Source: CAXMNX01 sp964194845 (GTDB lineage: Bacteria; Pseudomonadota; Alphaproteobacteria; Rhodobacterales; Rhodobacteraceae). Taken from it: a stretch of DNA of 64,000 nucleotides. Shown in pieces: positions 43,342 to 52,719 of the stretch. Where the stretch lies: NCBI GenBank assembly GCA_964194845.1, contig CAXMNX010000005.1, positions 97,536 to 161,535 of the forward strand, given 5' to 3'. Position numbers and translations under genes: made by a program. Under the pieces are notes generated by a model. The model was not told the DNA's origin, ran no database searches, and saw nothing but the letters and a program-made list of their open reading frames with translations. Position 1 is the first letter of the stretch. Every line of letters begins with the position of its first letter.

Positions 43342-43932
43342 TCAGATCAGAACGGGATAAAGCGAAAGAACAAGAAGCAACGCCATGGTCCAGTTGAATA
43401 TCGTGAGCCGTTTCTAGTCTGTCAGCACGCGCTGCATTCCCTGCCCCAACAGGCACCATGTGCTGACCGACGGCAGATTGACCGCTCCGAAAATAGCCGC
43501 AACTGAAAGTATCGCCAAAGCCGTGTCGCCGGGGGCATAGATCGTCACGGCGGTCAGCGCCATTGCCCATACCTTCGGATTGACCCACTGAAACGCCGCC
43601 GCCTGCAAGAAGGTCATCGGCTTGCCCTTGGCCGCGCCGGGCTCAGGCGGTGCGGCACGCGCGATCTTCCAGGCAAGCCAAAGCAGATAGACTACACTGA
43701 CCGCCGTCAGAACAATATGCAGCCACGGGAACGTATCAAACAGTCCAGCCAGCCCGATCCCCATCAGAAATGCCACAAGGACAAACCCCAGCGAAACACC
43801 AAGCATATGTGGAATGGTGCGGCGAAAGCCAAAATTCGCGCCCGAGGCCAACAACATAAGGTTATTTGGCCCCGGCGTGATCGACATCACAAAGGCGAAA
43901 GTTACCAGCGGAAGAACGAAACTTTGAATCAT
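43342..43932 (-). pseudogene. LysE family translocator interrupted by an in-frame amber codon
   Basis: The first 172 codons encode a LysE/RhtB exporter: SITPGPNNLMLLASGANFGFRRTIPHMLG (family signature at about 18-46), then five hydrophobic helices. A TAG at 43414-43416 stops translation. The same frame then continues with FNWTMALLLVLSLYPVLI and a TGA at 43342-43344, which is exactly the last transmembrane helix of the roughly 200-residue family. So this is a single nonsense change, not a natural end. The truncated product would lack its last helix and may be non-functional. Confidence 0.8.
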
Positions 43933-44224
43933 ACCCGCTAGATTTCACAGATCCTGAAGTCATGAAATTGGCTAATGCCCAAAATCTCTCGATTTTGGCG
44001 ACAAATGACGGATATTTGCGTGTGCCTTCCTGGCGCGCACTCGCTCAGTCTTAGTGCGGTCTTCAGCTCGCCAATTCGGTCGCAGGCGTGAGGCATTCGC
44101 GAAACACATCTGTCCAATCGACGCCCGTTGATCCATTTCTTTGCCGATTTTACCGGCGCATTGCGTAAAGAATATGGGAAAAGCGGCGTGGATCGCTGAG
44201 CAGGATATGAGGCGCGAGACAGAC

Positions 44225-44827
44225 ATGAGACAAATAATTTTTGGCGGCATTGCCGCTTTGGCGCTTAGCGCCTGTGCAGGTTCGTGGCGGGTGGACTACG
44301 ATTCCGGGCTATCGTCTGAGGTGACCAAGAACTGGCGGCTGCACGATGTTGTCGCTGTGGTCCCCGAACATCTGACGGTGTCGAACAACAATACCTTTGC
44401 GCCGAACGCCGATATTGTCTGGCACGGCGAACCCTTTGGTGACCGCAAGGCGCAGGTCGCCGCGATCATGCACGAGGGTATGACCGCCGGTGCGTCAAAT
44501 CTGAAAGGTGAGCGGCTGGTCACAATCACGGTCAGCGTCGCCACGTTTCACGCAGTCACTCCTTCTGCCGTCGCCCGCGCGCCAGCCGCCGTTCACAACA
44601 TTACCTACGGAATGCAGGTATTTGACACCCGCACTGGGGAGCCGTTGACCGAGCAAAAGGTGATCGAGGCGGACCTGGTAGCATTTGTCGGCTCTTCGGC
44701 GGTTGCGGCGGCAATCAACGGAAACACCCAGCGTGTGCGGATTGTTAGGCATCTGGCGGCGGTTACCCGCGGCTGGCTTGGCTTTGGCTCCGACCAGCGG
44801 CGCGAGTTTGGCGGCATCGGACGTTAG
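44225..44827 (+). CDS. Putative outer-membrane lipoprotein (DUF6778-like)
   Basis: 200 residues. Lipoprotein signal MRQIIFGGIAALALSAC with lipobox LSAC; the preceding gap (43933-44224) holds an AAAATC-TCTC-GATTTT hairpin near 43980 and nothing else I can support. The mature protein opens GSWRVDYDSGLSSEVTKNW and has beta-rich segments with a conserved-looking VFDTRTGEPLTEQKVIEADLVAFVG stretch (about 137-161). The DUF assignment is from memory of Rhodobacterales proteins and is tentative. Function unknown. Confidence 0.7.
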   Translation: MRQIIFGGIAALALSACAGSWRVDYDSGLSSEVTKNWRLHDVVAVVPEHLTVSNNNTFAPNADIVWHGEPFGDRKAQVAAIMHEGMTAGASNLKGERLVTITVSVATFHAVTPSAVARAPAAVHNITYGMQVFDTRTGEPLTEQKVIEADLVAFVGSSAVAAAINGNTQRVRIVRHLAAVTRGWLGFGSDQRREFGGIGR

Positions 44828-44901
44828 AAACCGCTCCTGATCGCGGGTTTGCGCGCCCGATCTTGCGGCACTGAAATGCGACCGCTAGGGTCGCGCGCGT
44901 G

Positions 44902-45585
44902 ATGAAGCTTTTTGTTGGTCTTGGAAATCCGGGCGGGAAATATGCCCAGAACCGCCACAACGTCGGTTACATGGCCGCAGATCGAATTGCTGCTAATCAT
45001 GGATTTGGGCCCTGGCGGCCCAAGTTTCAGGGGCTGATCAGCGAAGGCCGCCTTGGTGGCAGCAAAGTTATCTTGCTAAAGCCTGAGACTTTCATGAACC
45101 TGTCCGGCCAGTCGGTCGGCGAGGCAATGCGGTTTTACAAGCTTGCGGCTGAAGACATCGTGGTTTTTCAGGACGAGATTGATCTCGCACCGGAAAAGCT
45201 CCGCGTGAAATCCGGGGGCGGTCATGCCGGACACAACGGCCTTCGATCACTGCACCAGCATATCGGGCCGGATTACACGCGGGTGCGTATCGGCGTTGGG
45301 CATCCGGGGCATAAGGAAGCGGTTCCCTTCTACGTCCTGAAGGATTTCCCAAAAGCCGACCAGAATTGGCTCGATAACGTCTTGCGCGGGATTTCGGATG
45401 GTGCGCCGTATCTTGCTGACGGCGACGCGGGGCGTTTTCAGAATGCGGTTGCGGTTCAGATGAACCCGCGCGGGTCGCAGAAATTGCCCGACGAAAGGAA
45501 GAAACCGCACCCTGCAAAACCCGAGCCGAAAGCGGACGAAGAAACCCGCTCGCCACTCCAAAGACTGATCGACCGGTTCCGGTGA
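44902..45585 (+). CDS. pth: Peptidyl-tRNA hydrolase
   Basis: 227 residues. Releases tRNA from peptidyl-tRNAs in the cytoplasm. LFVGLGNPGGKY, catalytic His19 in NRHNVGY, FMNLSGQSV (about 67-75) and GGGHAGHNGLRS are all present. A basic 35-residue C-terminal extension is usual in alphaproteobacteria. ATG at 44902 is preferred to the GTG one codon before. Coupled to the DUF2332 gene by GTGA. The usual upstream rplY is not adjacent. Confidence 0.97.
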   Translation: MKLFVGLGNPGGKYAQNRHNVGYMAADRIAANHGFGPWRPKFQGLISEGRLGGSKVILLKPETFMNLSGQSVGEAMRFYKLAAEDIVVFQDEIDLAPEKLRVKSGGGHAGHNGLRSLHQHIGPDYTRVRIGVGHPGHKEAVPFYVLKDFPKADQNWLDNVLRGISDGAPYLADGDAGRFQNAVAVQMNPRGSQKLPDERKKPHPAKPEPKADEETRSPLQRLIDRFR

Positions 45586-46610
45586 GTATAACCGACGCTT
45601 TCCGGTTTCAAGCCAAGGCCTGTTCGCAACTAGACTCGCCTTTCATGGCGCAGTTGATGGCAATCTTCGCTGAACGCCTGCGCCCCGGAAATTTGGTGAG
45701 CGACGAGATTCTGAATTGGCCAGGTGATCCGTTGCCGAGCGCGGATAGCGTGCCGCTCAGGATGGCAGGTGCGCTGCACGCTCTCAAACTTCAGGGAAAA
45801 GCATTGGCGGCAATTTACCCGCCGAAAACCGTCGATGACGACACGTTGTGGCAGGGTGTTTCGCGGGCAATGGATTATCACGCCGATCAGATTGTCAACT
45901 GGCTCGGCTCGGCACCGCAAACCAACGAGGTTGGCCGCGCCGCGACAATCCTGCCCGCGCTGGCATTGCTGCGGGAAATGTATGACCGCCCGGTTGCACT
46001 TTTCGAACTTGGGGCAAGCGGTGGACTAAATCTGCGCGCTGACCACTTTCGGCTTGAGCTTGCACGTGCAGCACTTGGCCCCGCCGGTTCGGCGGTGCTG
46101 TTGAAACCCGAATGGACCGGAGCCATGCCACCCACAGACCTGCCGCAAATCGTCGCGCGGCGGGGCGTGGACCTGAGCCCCATCGACCCACTTTCAGCGG
46201 AAGGTCGGCTGCGGTTATTGGCGTATCTCTGGCCCGATCAGACTGACCGATTGAGGCGAACCGAAGGTGCCATTGCATTGGCCGCAAGACATCAAGCCGA
46301 AATTGCGCGCGGTGACGCTGGCGCCTGGCTGGCAGCAGCCCTTGCGAAACCTCTACCTGGAACGCTTCGGCTCGTGTTTCACACGATTGCGTGGCAGTAT
46401 TTCCCTGAAACAACGCGGGCTTTGGCCGAATCTGCACTGGCGACAGCGGGGGCAAAGGCAACTGCTGATGAACCACTTGCGAGACTGTCGATGGAAGATG
46501 CCGCCGGCCGAGGCGCTGCGGTGAAACTTACGGTCTGGCCCGGCGGGCAAGAACAACTACTCGCGCGCGCCGATTTTCATGGCCGCTGGATTGAATGGCA
46601 GGCAGAGTGA
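45582..46610 (+). CDS. DUF2332 family protein
   Basis: 342 residues, GTG start overlapping the pth stop. The family hallmark is the methyltransferase-like FELGASGGLNLRADHFRLE (about 145-163), followed by RRGVDLSPIDPLSAEGRLRLLAYLWPDQ and a late VFHTIAWQYFP. The fold resembles an SAM-binding Rossmann domain, but activity is not established. Coupled to the next gene by GTGA. Confidence 0.85.
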   Translation: MSITDAFRFQAKACSQLDSPFMAQLMAIFAERLRPGNLVSDEILNWPGDPLPSADSVPLRMAGALHALKLQGKALAAIYPPKTVDDDTLWQGVSRAMDYHADQIVNWLGSAPQTNEVGRAATILPALALLREMYDRPVALFELGASGGLNLRADHFRLELARAALGPAGSAVLLKPEWTGAMPPTDLPQIVARRGVDLSPIDPLSAEGRLRLLAYLWPDQTDRLRRTEGAIALAARHQAEIARGDAGAWLAAALAKPLPGTLRLVFHTIAWQYFPETTRALAESALATAGAKATADEPLARLSMEDAAGRGAAVKLTVWPGGQEQLLARADFHGRWIEWQAE

Positions 46611-46990
46611 CCGCGATGGAAAAAGACCCCGCCATAAACGTAATGGACGAGCCACTAGAGCCGTGTTCGTCAGAACCGCGCACAGGGTTCTTTCGCGACG
46701 GCGCTTGCAATACCTGCGCCGAAGATGTCGGCAGCCACACGGTCTGCGTTGTTTTGACGGCGGAATTTCTTGCCTATTCAAAATACTTCGGAAATGACCT
46801 CTCGACACCTCGACCGGAGTTTATGTTTCCGGGGCTGAAACCCGGTGATCGCTGGTGCCTGTGCGCCAGCCGATTTTTGCAAGCAGCGGACGAAGGTGCC
46901 GCCCCTCGGGTGCGGCTTGCCGCGACGCATCGGCGCGCACTCGATATTGTCCCGCTGGAATTGCTAAGCGATCACGCAAGCGAAGACTGA
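46607..46990 (+). CDS. DUF2237 family protein
   Basis: 127 residues if GTG at 46607 is used (GTGA overlap); the ATG at 46616 is also possible. The family pattern is clear: NVMDEPLEPCSSEPRTGFFRDG, VGSHTVCVVLTAEFLAYSK, GNDLSTPRPEFMFPGL, GDRWCLCASRF and ATHRRALDIV. Several conserved Cys and His suggest metal binding. Function unknown. Its 3' end overlaps the convergent LuxR-type gene by 19 bases. Confidence 0.85.
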   Translation: MTAMEKDPAINVMDEPLEPCSSEPRTGFFRDGACNTCAEDVGSHTVCVVLTAEFLAYSKYFGNDLSTPRPEFMFPGLKPGDRWCLCASRFLQAADEGAAPRVRLAATHRRALDIVPLELLSDHASED

Positions 46991-47483
46991 TCGTCTTCGC
47001 CGTCGATCAGTTCGTCGATAAAAAGGCTCAGAAGTTGCGGTCGCCCGCTAACCCCCGCTTTGCGATAAATGGCGGCGGTTTGTGCCTTGATCGTGCCTTC
47101 CGAGACACCGCGCAGCGATGCCATATCCTGGGTCGAGAACCCTTTGATGGCAAATAGCGCGACATCGCGTTCGGCTGGCGTTAATTCCCAGGAAGAAAAT
47201 CGTTCCTCGGTAACCTCGCGAAACGCACTGCGCGCCAATCGAAGCGCTTCTTCGGCTTTCAACGTGCGGACCCAGGCGGTTCGCAAGGCAAAGGTGCCAA
47301 TCAGCACGCCGGTCAAAAGGCCGATACCGGCGCCAATTTCGATCATTTCGTGCAGTCGCCAGCTGTATGGCGCGACGGGTATTCCAAGGACCGAGATCAG
47401 GATTTCGGATATGAAGAAAAAAAAGCCGAGACGACCTGAACGAATTGCACGGCAGCCAGAACGTATTTATTGAACAAGCTCAA
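46972..47483 (-). pseudogene. LuxR-type HTH regulator, membrane-anchored, frameshifted at a T8 run
   Basis: The 3' frame gives a LuxR-type helix-turn-helix (LTPAERDVALFAIKGFSTQDMASLRGVSEGTIKAQTAAIYRKAGVSGRPQ-type pattern, last 70 residues). It opens at ATG 47346, mid-protein. Upstream in the same frame are VLGIPVAPYSWRLHE codons with no start. In the other frame, TTG codons at 47477/47483, preceded by AAAGGGG, begin LFNKYVLAAVQFVQVVSAF. The two frames join smoothly across a run of eight T (47417-47424, minus strand), where one missing T restores ...VVSAFFFFISEILISV... So the gene is either frameshifted or read by slippage. Two N-terminal transmembrane helices and a C-terminal DNA-binding domain are the full design. 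Confidence 0.75.
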
Positions 47484-47532
47484 GCCCCTTTGGCTATTCA
47501 ATGTCTGAGAAACCCGTCTCAGGCCTTACTGA

Positions 47533-47922
47533 TTAACCTTTGCCGCTATTACTGCCGCTTCGATCCTCATCATCCTCATCATCCTCATCATCATCGTCGT
47601 CATCATCATCATCATCTTCCCCTACTTCGTTCCCGCTGCCGCTTGTCCCGCCGCCCTGACCGGATGATCCTTGCGCGACCAAAAGCTGCAAATAGTCGCG
47701 CAGAATGACACCGGTGACTGGGTTGACGACAATCTCGCGGCGCGCGGTGTCACTAAACGCTTCAAAGCGCAGCCGACCCAGCCAGGTCTTGCTGATACGG
47801 ATTTCCGTGAACCCATCATCCTGCAATTCCTGCACAATCCGATCCCGTACACTGTCGGACTGCGCCGCGACTGGTACCGCGACGACCGACAACGAAATAA
47901 TCAGGATCAGAGCTCTAAACAT
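47533..47922 (-). CDS. Secreted PepSY-like protein with a poly-Asp tail
   Basis: 129 residues. Signal peptide MFRALILIISLSVVAVPVAA. The mature domain (about 22-80; DRIVQELQDDGFTEIRISKTWLGRLRFEAF, NPVTGVILRDY) resembles small PepSY-type domains seen in Rhodobacterales. Then a Gly/Ser linker and a run of some twenty Asp/Glu residues encoded by a GAT/GAC/GAG trinucleotide repeat (47566-47618). The tail is strongly acidic and could bind calcium or other cations. Its repeat DNA is prone to length change. Function unknown. Confidence 0.72.
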   Translation of the reverse strand: MFRALILIISLSVVAVPVAAQSDSVRDRIVQELQDDGFTEIRISKTWLGRLRFEAFSDTARREIVVNPVTGVILRDYLQLLVAQGSSGQGGGTSGSGNEVGEDDDDDDDDDDEDDEDDEDRSGSNSGKG

Positions 47923-47972
47923 TGCTCATGTCTTTTCAGCCTCTTTACCTCTCAAATCAAGACGCAAACGCG

Positions 47973-48161
47973 CTAGGAACCGATGCCTCTTAACGCGGTG
48001 CTGCGATTTCGTCCAACATTGCGAATGGCTTCGATTTTTGCAATTTGAACCTGTTGTTCACGTGATAATGTCTCGAGGATCAGGCGTGACACAACCCTTT
48101 CGGGATGTCGCGACGCGCTTCGCAGGGCTCCTGGCGTTTCTGGGTCGGTCTTTTGAAACAT
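47973..48161 (-). CDS. Small ORF, 62 codons, hypothetical
   Basis: AGGA four bases before ATG opens a basic, helical 62-residue ORF (RLILETLSREQQVQIAKIEAIRNVGRN core). It lies 50 bases upstream of the poly-Asp gene on the same strand, so an operon is possible. No homology is recognised. Moderate coding evidence only. Confidence 0.35.
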   Translation of the reverse strand: MFQKTDPETPGALRSASRHPERVVSRLILETLSREQQVQIAKIEAIRNVGRNRSTALRGIGS

Positions 48162-48221
48162 ATTGTCCTCACTCGTTAATCGTTGTGTTGGTCGTAACTA
48201 CTTAGTCTTGGATTTGCTTGG

Positions 48222-48327
48222 GCGAGCAACCGGTGATGTTCATTCAAAGTGGTGGCAATCGTGAACAATACTTGCACCGGTTGCTCGCGGCGGGATGGCT
48301 GGTGCCGAACTCAGCCATCCCAATTTT
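48222..48327 (+). ncRNA. Candidate structured RNA or inverted-repeat element: 14-bp perfect stem plus terminator-like hairpin
   Basis: GCGAGCAACCGGTG (48222-48235) and CACCGGTTGCTCGC (48275-48288) are a perfect 14-bp inverted repeat around 39 bases, which contain a smaller GTTCA/TGAAC pairing. Directly after it GGGATGGCTG (48292-48301) and CAGCCATCCC (48312-48321) form a 10-bp hairpin followed by AATTTTG. This reads as a plus-strand RNA of about 105 bases ending in a weak terminator; a short repeat element is the alternative. The surrounding gap 48162-48648 shows no supported protein gene. Confidence 0.45.
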
Positions 48328-48648
48328 GTGACGTTCCTCGTGGCTTCGCAGGTTTGGTCGGGTCACGGGCAACCACAAACCGCGCTGCAATTTCAATTCA
48401 CCTATCTCGTGTGCGCATATTGGCCATGGGCTCGCCAATTCGGCTATAAACCAACGGTTAGGCGCATAAACTGAGGTTTAGGGCGCGTATTTTGTTTCCA
48501 AAACGCGGACAGTCATCGGATTTACAGAAGCTTTGTATCCAAATATCGCCCAAATCGCGCCGAAATACTATGCGTCAGCGCGGCACCGATGCACGTGCGT
48601 TTCCTGCCGATGGTCGGCAAAGCTGCTCGATCAGCTCCGAGATCCGGC

Positions 48649-49881
<1,233 letters not shown>

Positions 49882-49964
49882 GCGCCTAGCTCCGCTGTTG
49901 ACCGGCTGGTTCTAGCGGTCAGCGGTGCAAGCGTAAAGCCAAAGCTCTTTCCCGAGCGGGCGGT

Positions 49965-50750
49965 TCAGGCCGCCAGTTCGTATCTTGCAGGCAGATCGCC
50001 CATGTCGCACGCGCGCGCTATCAATCCGCCAATGTCCTCATCAAGCGACGCGGCGAGGGCCTCGAAGCTGTCGATGACGAAGTATACCGGTTGCAGAATG
50101 TCGATCCGGTAAGGCGTTCTGAAGATCGTCAAAAGGTCAAACGGCAGGAATTCCGCCCGGCCCATCGCGGCGTGGGCTGCTTCGGATGGCGATGACATGA
50201 TCCCGGCGCCAAACGCCTTTAGGCGTGCGTCTTCGCGGATCATCCCGAACTCAACTGTGAACCACCACAGCCGGTACAGACGCTTGATGTCAGCCTTCGG
50301 CAGGCTCAAAGCAAGTTCGCCAAATCGTTCCATGAAGTTGCAGAAATTGTCATCCGTCAGCATCGGGCAATGTCCGAAAACTTCGTGAAAAATGTCGGGT
50401 TCTTCGATGTAGTCAATATGCTCGCGGCGTCGAATGAACGTCGCGACCGGGAAACGGCGATTTTTCAAAAGCGTCGAAAACTCTTTCTGCGGGATCAGTG
50501 CTGCAACCGGCTCAACGCCAGCGCCCGTCAGTCCGCCAAGCTTGCGATCTACGTCTTGCACCTGCGGCACCGCATCCGCCGAAAAGCCGAGCTGCCTTTG
50601 GCCGTCGAGGTAGGCATCGCAGGCAAAGTCGCGAAGCCCCGACATCTGGCGGGCGAACAGATCGCGCCACACGCCCGTCTCCTCAACGTCGTAGTCATAA
50701 AATCCATGTCTATCGGGCTCTTTCGATGAATACGTCGTCGATTCGGTCAT
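49965..50750 (-). CDS. phhA: Phenylalanine 4-monooxygenase
   Basis: 261 residues, the bacterial single-domain size. Hydroxylates phenylalanine to tyrosine with pterin cofactor and Fe(II). The iron ligands are His122 and His127 in FHEVFGHCPM and Glu167 in WFTVEFGM. Divergent from an Lrp/AsnC regulator, the classical arrangement for regulated phhA genes. Confidence 0.97.
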   Translation of the reverse strand: MTESTTYSSKEPDRHGFYDYDVEETGVWRDLFARQMSGLRDFACDAYLDGQRQLGFSADAVPQVQDVDRKLGGLTGAGVEPVAALIPQKEFSTLLKNRRFPVATFIRRREHIDYIEEPDIFHEVFGHCPMLTDDNFCNFMERFGELALSLPKADIKRLYRLWWFTVEFGMIREDARLKAFGAGIMSSPSEAAHAAMGRAEFLPFDLLTIFRTPYRIDILQPVYFVIDSFEALAASLDEDIGGLIARACDMGDLPARYELAA

Positions 50751-50859
50751 TTTGGTCTCCTATCCGGGTGGATATTTAATCACAATCTCCTGGAATATCT
50801 TGCCAAACTCGCGCGCAATCGCGAATAATGCTATAAAAAATCCCATATATGGCGGTATT
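50751..50859. promoter_or_regulatory. Divergent promoter region phhA / Lrp-type regulator
   Basis: The 109-base gap is AT-rich against its surroundings and includes the palindrome CCATATATGG (50843-50852) next to the regulator start, and GCGCGCAATCGCG in the middle. Lrp/AsnC proteins bind degenerate AT-rich dyads, so binding here by the adjacent regulator is likely but inferred. Confidence 0.5.
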
Positions 50860-51318
50860 ATGAAAATATCTGATCAAGACAGACGCCTTCTGCGTGAAAT
50901 TCAGTCCAACGCTACGCTTTCGCTGGCAGCGCTCAGCGAGCGGCTTGCCATGGCGCAATCCACGCTTTGGCGGAAATTGAACGATCTGGACGCATCCGGC
51001 GTGATCCAGCGCCGTGTCGCCATCCTTGACCCGGCCAAACTCGACCTGAAGCTTTGCGTGCTGGCGATGGTGACGCTCGAAGATCATTCTGAAGAAGCGG
51101 TCGCCGGGTTTACGGCTTTGGTTTCGACGCACCCGGAAATTCTGGAATGTCACAAAGTGTCGGGCGCGTCGGACTATTTCCTGAAGATCCGCGCGACAGA
51201 TGTCGAAGCCTACGAAGCCTTCCAGACCCGCCATCTGCTTCGCAGTCCCTGGGTGCGGTCGGTCCAGTCAAGTTTCGTCCTGAAGGAAGTGAAAGCGACA
51301 ACGGAACTGCCACTTTGA
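50860..51318 (+). CDS. Lrp/AsnC family transcriptional regulator
   Basis: 152 residues. N-terminal winged helix-turn-helix (SDQDRRLLREIQSNATLSLAAL... about 4-60) and C-terminal RAM ligand-binding domain (ECHKVSGASDYFLKIRATDVEAYEAF, about 97-122). The ATG at 50860 is the family start. Its position divergent to phhA suggests it senses phenylalanine or tyrosine and controls phhA, as described in other proteobacteria. Confidence 0.94.
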   Translation: MKISDQDRRLLREIQSNATLSLAALSERLAMAQSTLWRKLNDLDASGVIQRRVAILDPAKLDLKLCVLAMVTLEDHSEEAVAGFTALVSTHPEILECHKVSGASDYFLKIRATDVEAYEAFQTRHLLRSPWVRSVQSSFVLKEVKATTELPL

Positions 51319-51392
51319 ACTCTTAATCGCACGAAAATATTCGATCAAACCGACCGCTGTTGCGCCCCATGCCCGGTTACAGGCCGAAGGCG

Positions 51393-51530
51393 CCGGGCCA
51401 GCGCCTGCCCGTTCCGGCGGGCTGGCGCTTGTTCTGGGTTTCGCGCCGCGTTGTCGGTAAATGCCATTTTCGCCATAAAGCACGCCGCTCAATGACCCAC
51501 GCGCCACCCCACGGGCAGGCACTGGCCCGG
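51393..51530. repeat. 19-bp inverted repeats flanking 100 bases (small repeat element candidate)
   Basis: CCGGGCCAGCGCCTGCCCG (51393-51411) is repeated inverted, with one mismatch, as CGGGCAGGCACTGGCCCGG (51512-51530). The left copy also takes part in a tight hairpin AGCGCC-T-GCCCG...CGGGC-T-GGCGCT. The gap 51319-51613 has no protein gene. Could be a MITE-like element or paired REP units; no flanking duplication is obvious. Confidence 0.45.
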
Positions 51531-51565
51531 CTTGCGCTTCTTCATATTAATAGCACCCTGCGTAG

Positions 51566-51583
51566 GGCGGGGTTCACCCCGCC
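51566..51583. repeat. Short GC palindrome GGCGGGG-TTCA-CCCCGCC
   Basis: A 7-bp perfect stem with a TTCA loop, set in TAGGGCGGGGTTCACCCCGCC context. This type of palindrome recurs in intergenic DNA of many bacteria as a REP-like unit. It lies 30 bases downstream of trpS (minus strand) and might also help terminate it, but no T-run follows. Confidence 0.4.
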
Positions 51584-51613
51584 ACTCCCCTCAATGCCAA
51601 GTCCGGTTCAGTG

Positions 51614-52639
51614 CTAGCGCGATGCGATCATGCCCGCGATCTCGTATGTTCGCGCAAGGATCGGCGCTGCGATTACCTCGGCCTTTTCCGCCCCCCGGCC
51701 CAAAGTCCGGTCAATTTCCGCCGGATCGGCCAGAAGGCGCGCCATTTCCGCCGATATTGGCGCCAGTTTCTCAACAGCGAGATCCGCAATCAATGGTTTG
51801 AATTGGCCCCAGCCCATGCCACCAACTTGCGTCATAACCTCGTCAGTCGTACGCCCGGCCAGCGCGGTGAAAATGTCGATCAGATTTCGCGCCTCGGGCC
51901 GGTTTTTCAATCCATCATAGGTCTCAGACAAAGGTTCGGGATCGGTTCGCGCCTTGCGAAACTTCTGCGCAATCGTGTCGGCATCGTCGCCCATGTTGAT
52001 CCGGCTCATATCCGAAGGATCGGATTTCGACATTTTCTTCGTGCCGTCGCGCAGCGACATAACGCGCGTGGCAGGCCCTTCAATTACCGGCTCGGTGGTC
52101 GGGAAAAAATCAACGCCATAATCGTGGTTGAACTTGGTCGCGATATCACGGGTCAGCTCAAGGTGTTGCTTCTGATCCTCGCCCACAGGCACATGCGTCG
52201 TGTGATAAAGCAGGATGTCGGCGGCCATCAAAGCCGGATAGCCAAAAAGACCAAGCGAGGCGTTTTCGGTGTTCTTGCCGGCCTTATCTTTCCACTGCGT
52301 CATCCGCCCCATCCAGCCCACGCGCGCGACGCAGTTGAAAATCCACCCAAGCTGCGCGTGCCCCGGTACCTGGCTCTGGTTGAACAGAATCGACCGTTCG
52401 GGGTCGATCCCGCTGGCGATGAAGAAGGCCGCCGCCTCGCGGGTGCTGGCGCGCAATTTCGCGGGATCCTGCCAGACTGTGATCGCGTGAAGATCGACCA
52501 GACAGTAAATGCACTCGAACGTGCCCGCGTTCTGCATATCTACAAAACGCTTCAACGCGCCCAGATAATTGCCCAGCGTCAGGCCACCCGACGGCTGGAT
52601 GCCCGAGAAGACACGCGGAGTGAAGACCGCATCCGCCAT
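51614..52639 (-). CDS. trpS: Tryptophan-tRNA ligase
   Basis: 341-residue class I aminoacyl-tRNA synthetase. HIGH-type motif GGLTLGNYLGAL (about 18-29) and KMSKS motif KKMSKSDPSD (about 202-211) are intact. Full length. In the glnD-murJ-trpS neighbourhood, although a rhomboid-like gene on the other strand separates it from murJ here. Confidence 0.98.
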   Translation of the reverse strand: MADAVFTPRVFSGIQPSGGLTLGNYLGALKRFVDMQNAGTFECIYCLVDLHAITVWQDPAKLRASTREAAAFFIASGIDPERSILFNQSQVPGHAQLGWIFNCVARVGWMGRMTQWKDKAGKNTENASLGLFGYPALMAADILLYHTTHVPVGEDQKQHLELTRDIATKFNHDYGVDFFPTTEPVIEGPATRVMSLRDGTKKMSKSDPSDMSRINMGDDADTIAQKFRKARTDPEPLSETYDGLKNRPEARNLIDIFTALAGRTTDEVMTQVGGMGWGQFKPLIADLAVEKLAPISAEMARLLADPAEIDRTLGRGAEKAEVIAAPILARTYEIAGMIASR

Positions 52640-52719
52640 TGCATTTCCCTTTCAAAGGTGGATTTACGCGTCCCAGCGCCTTACCGAGAGCGACGAGGCC
52701 CGTCAAGAAAGGCAGTGAA

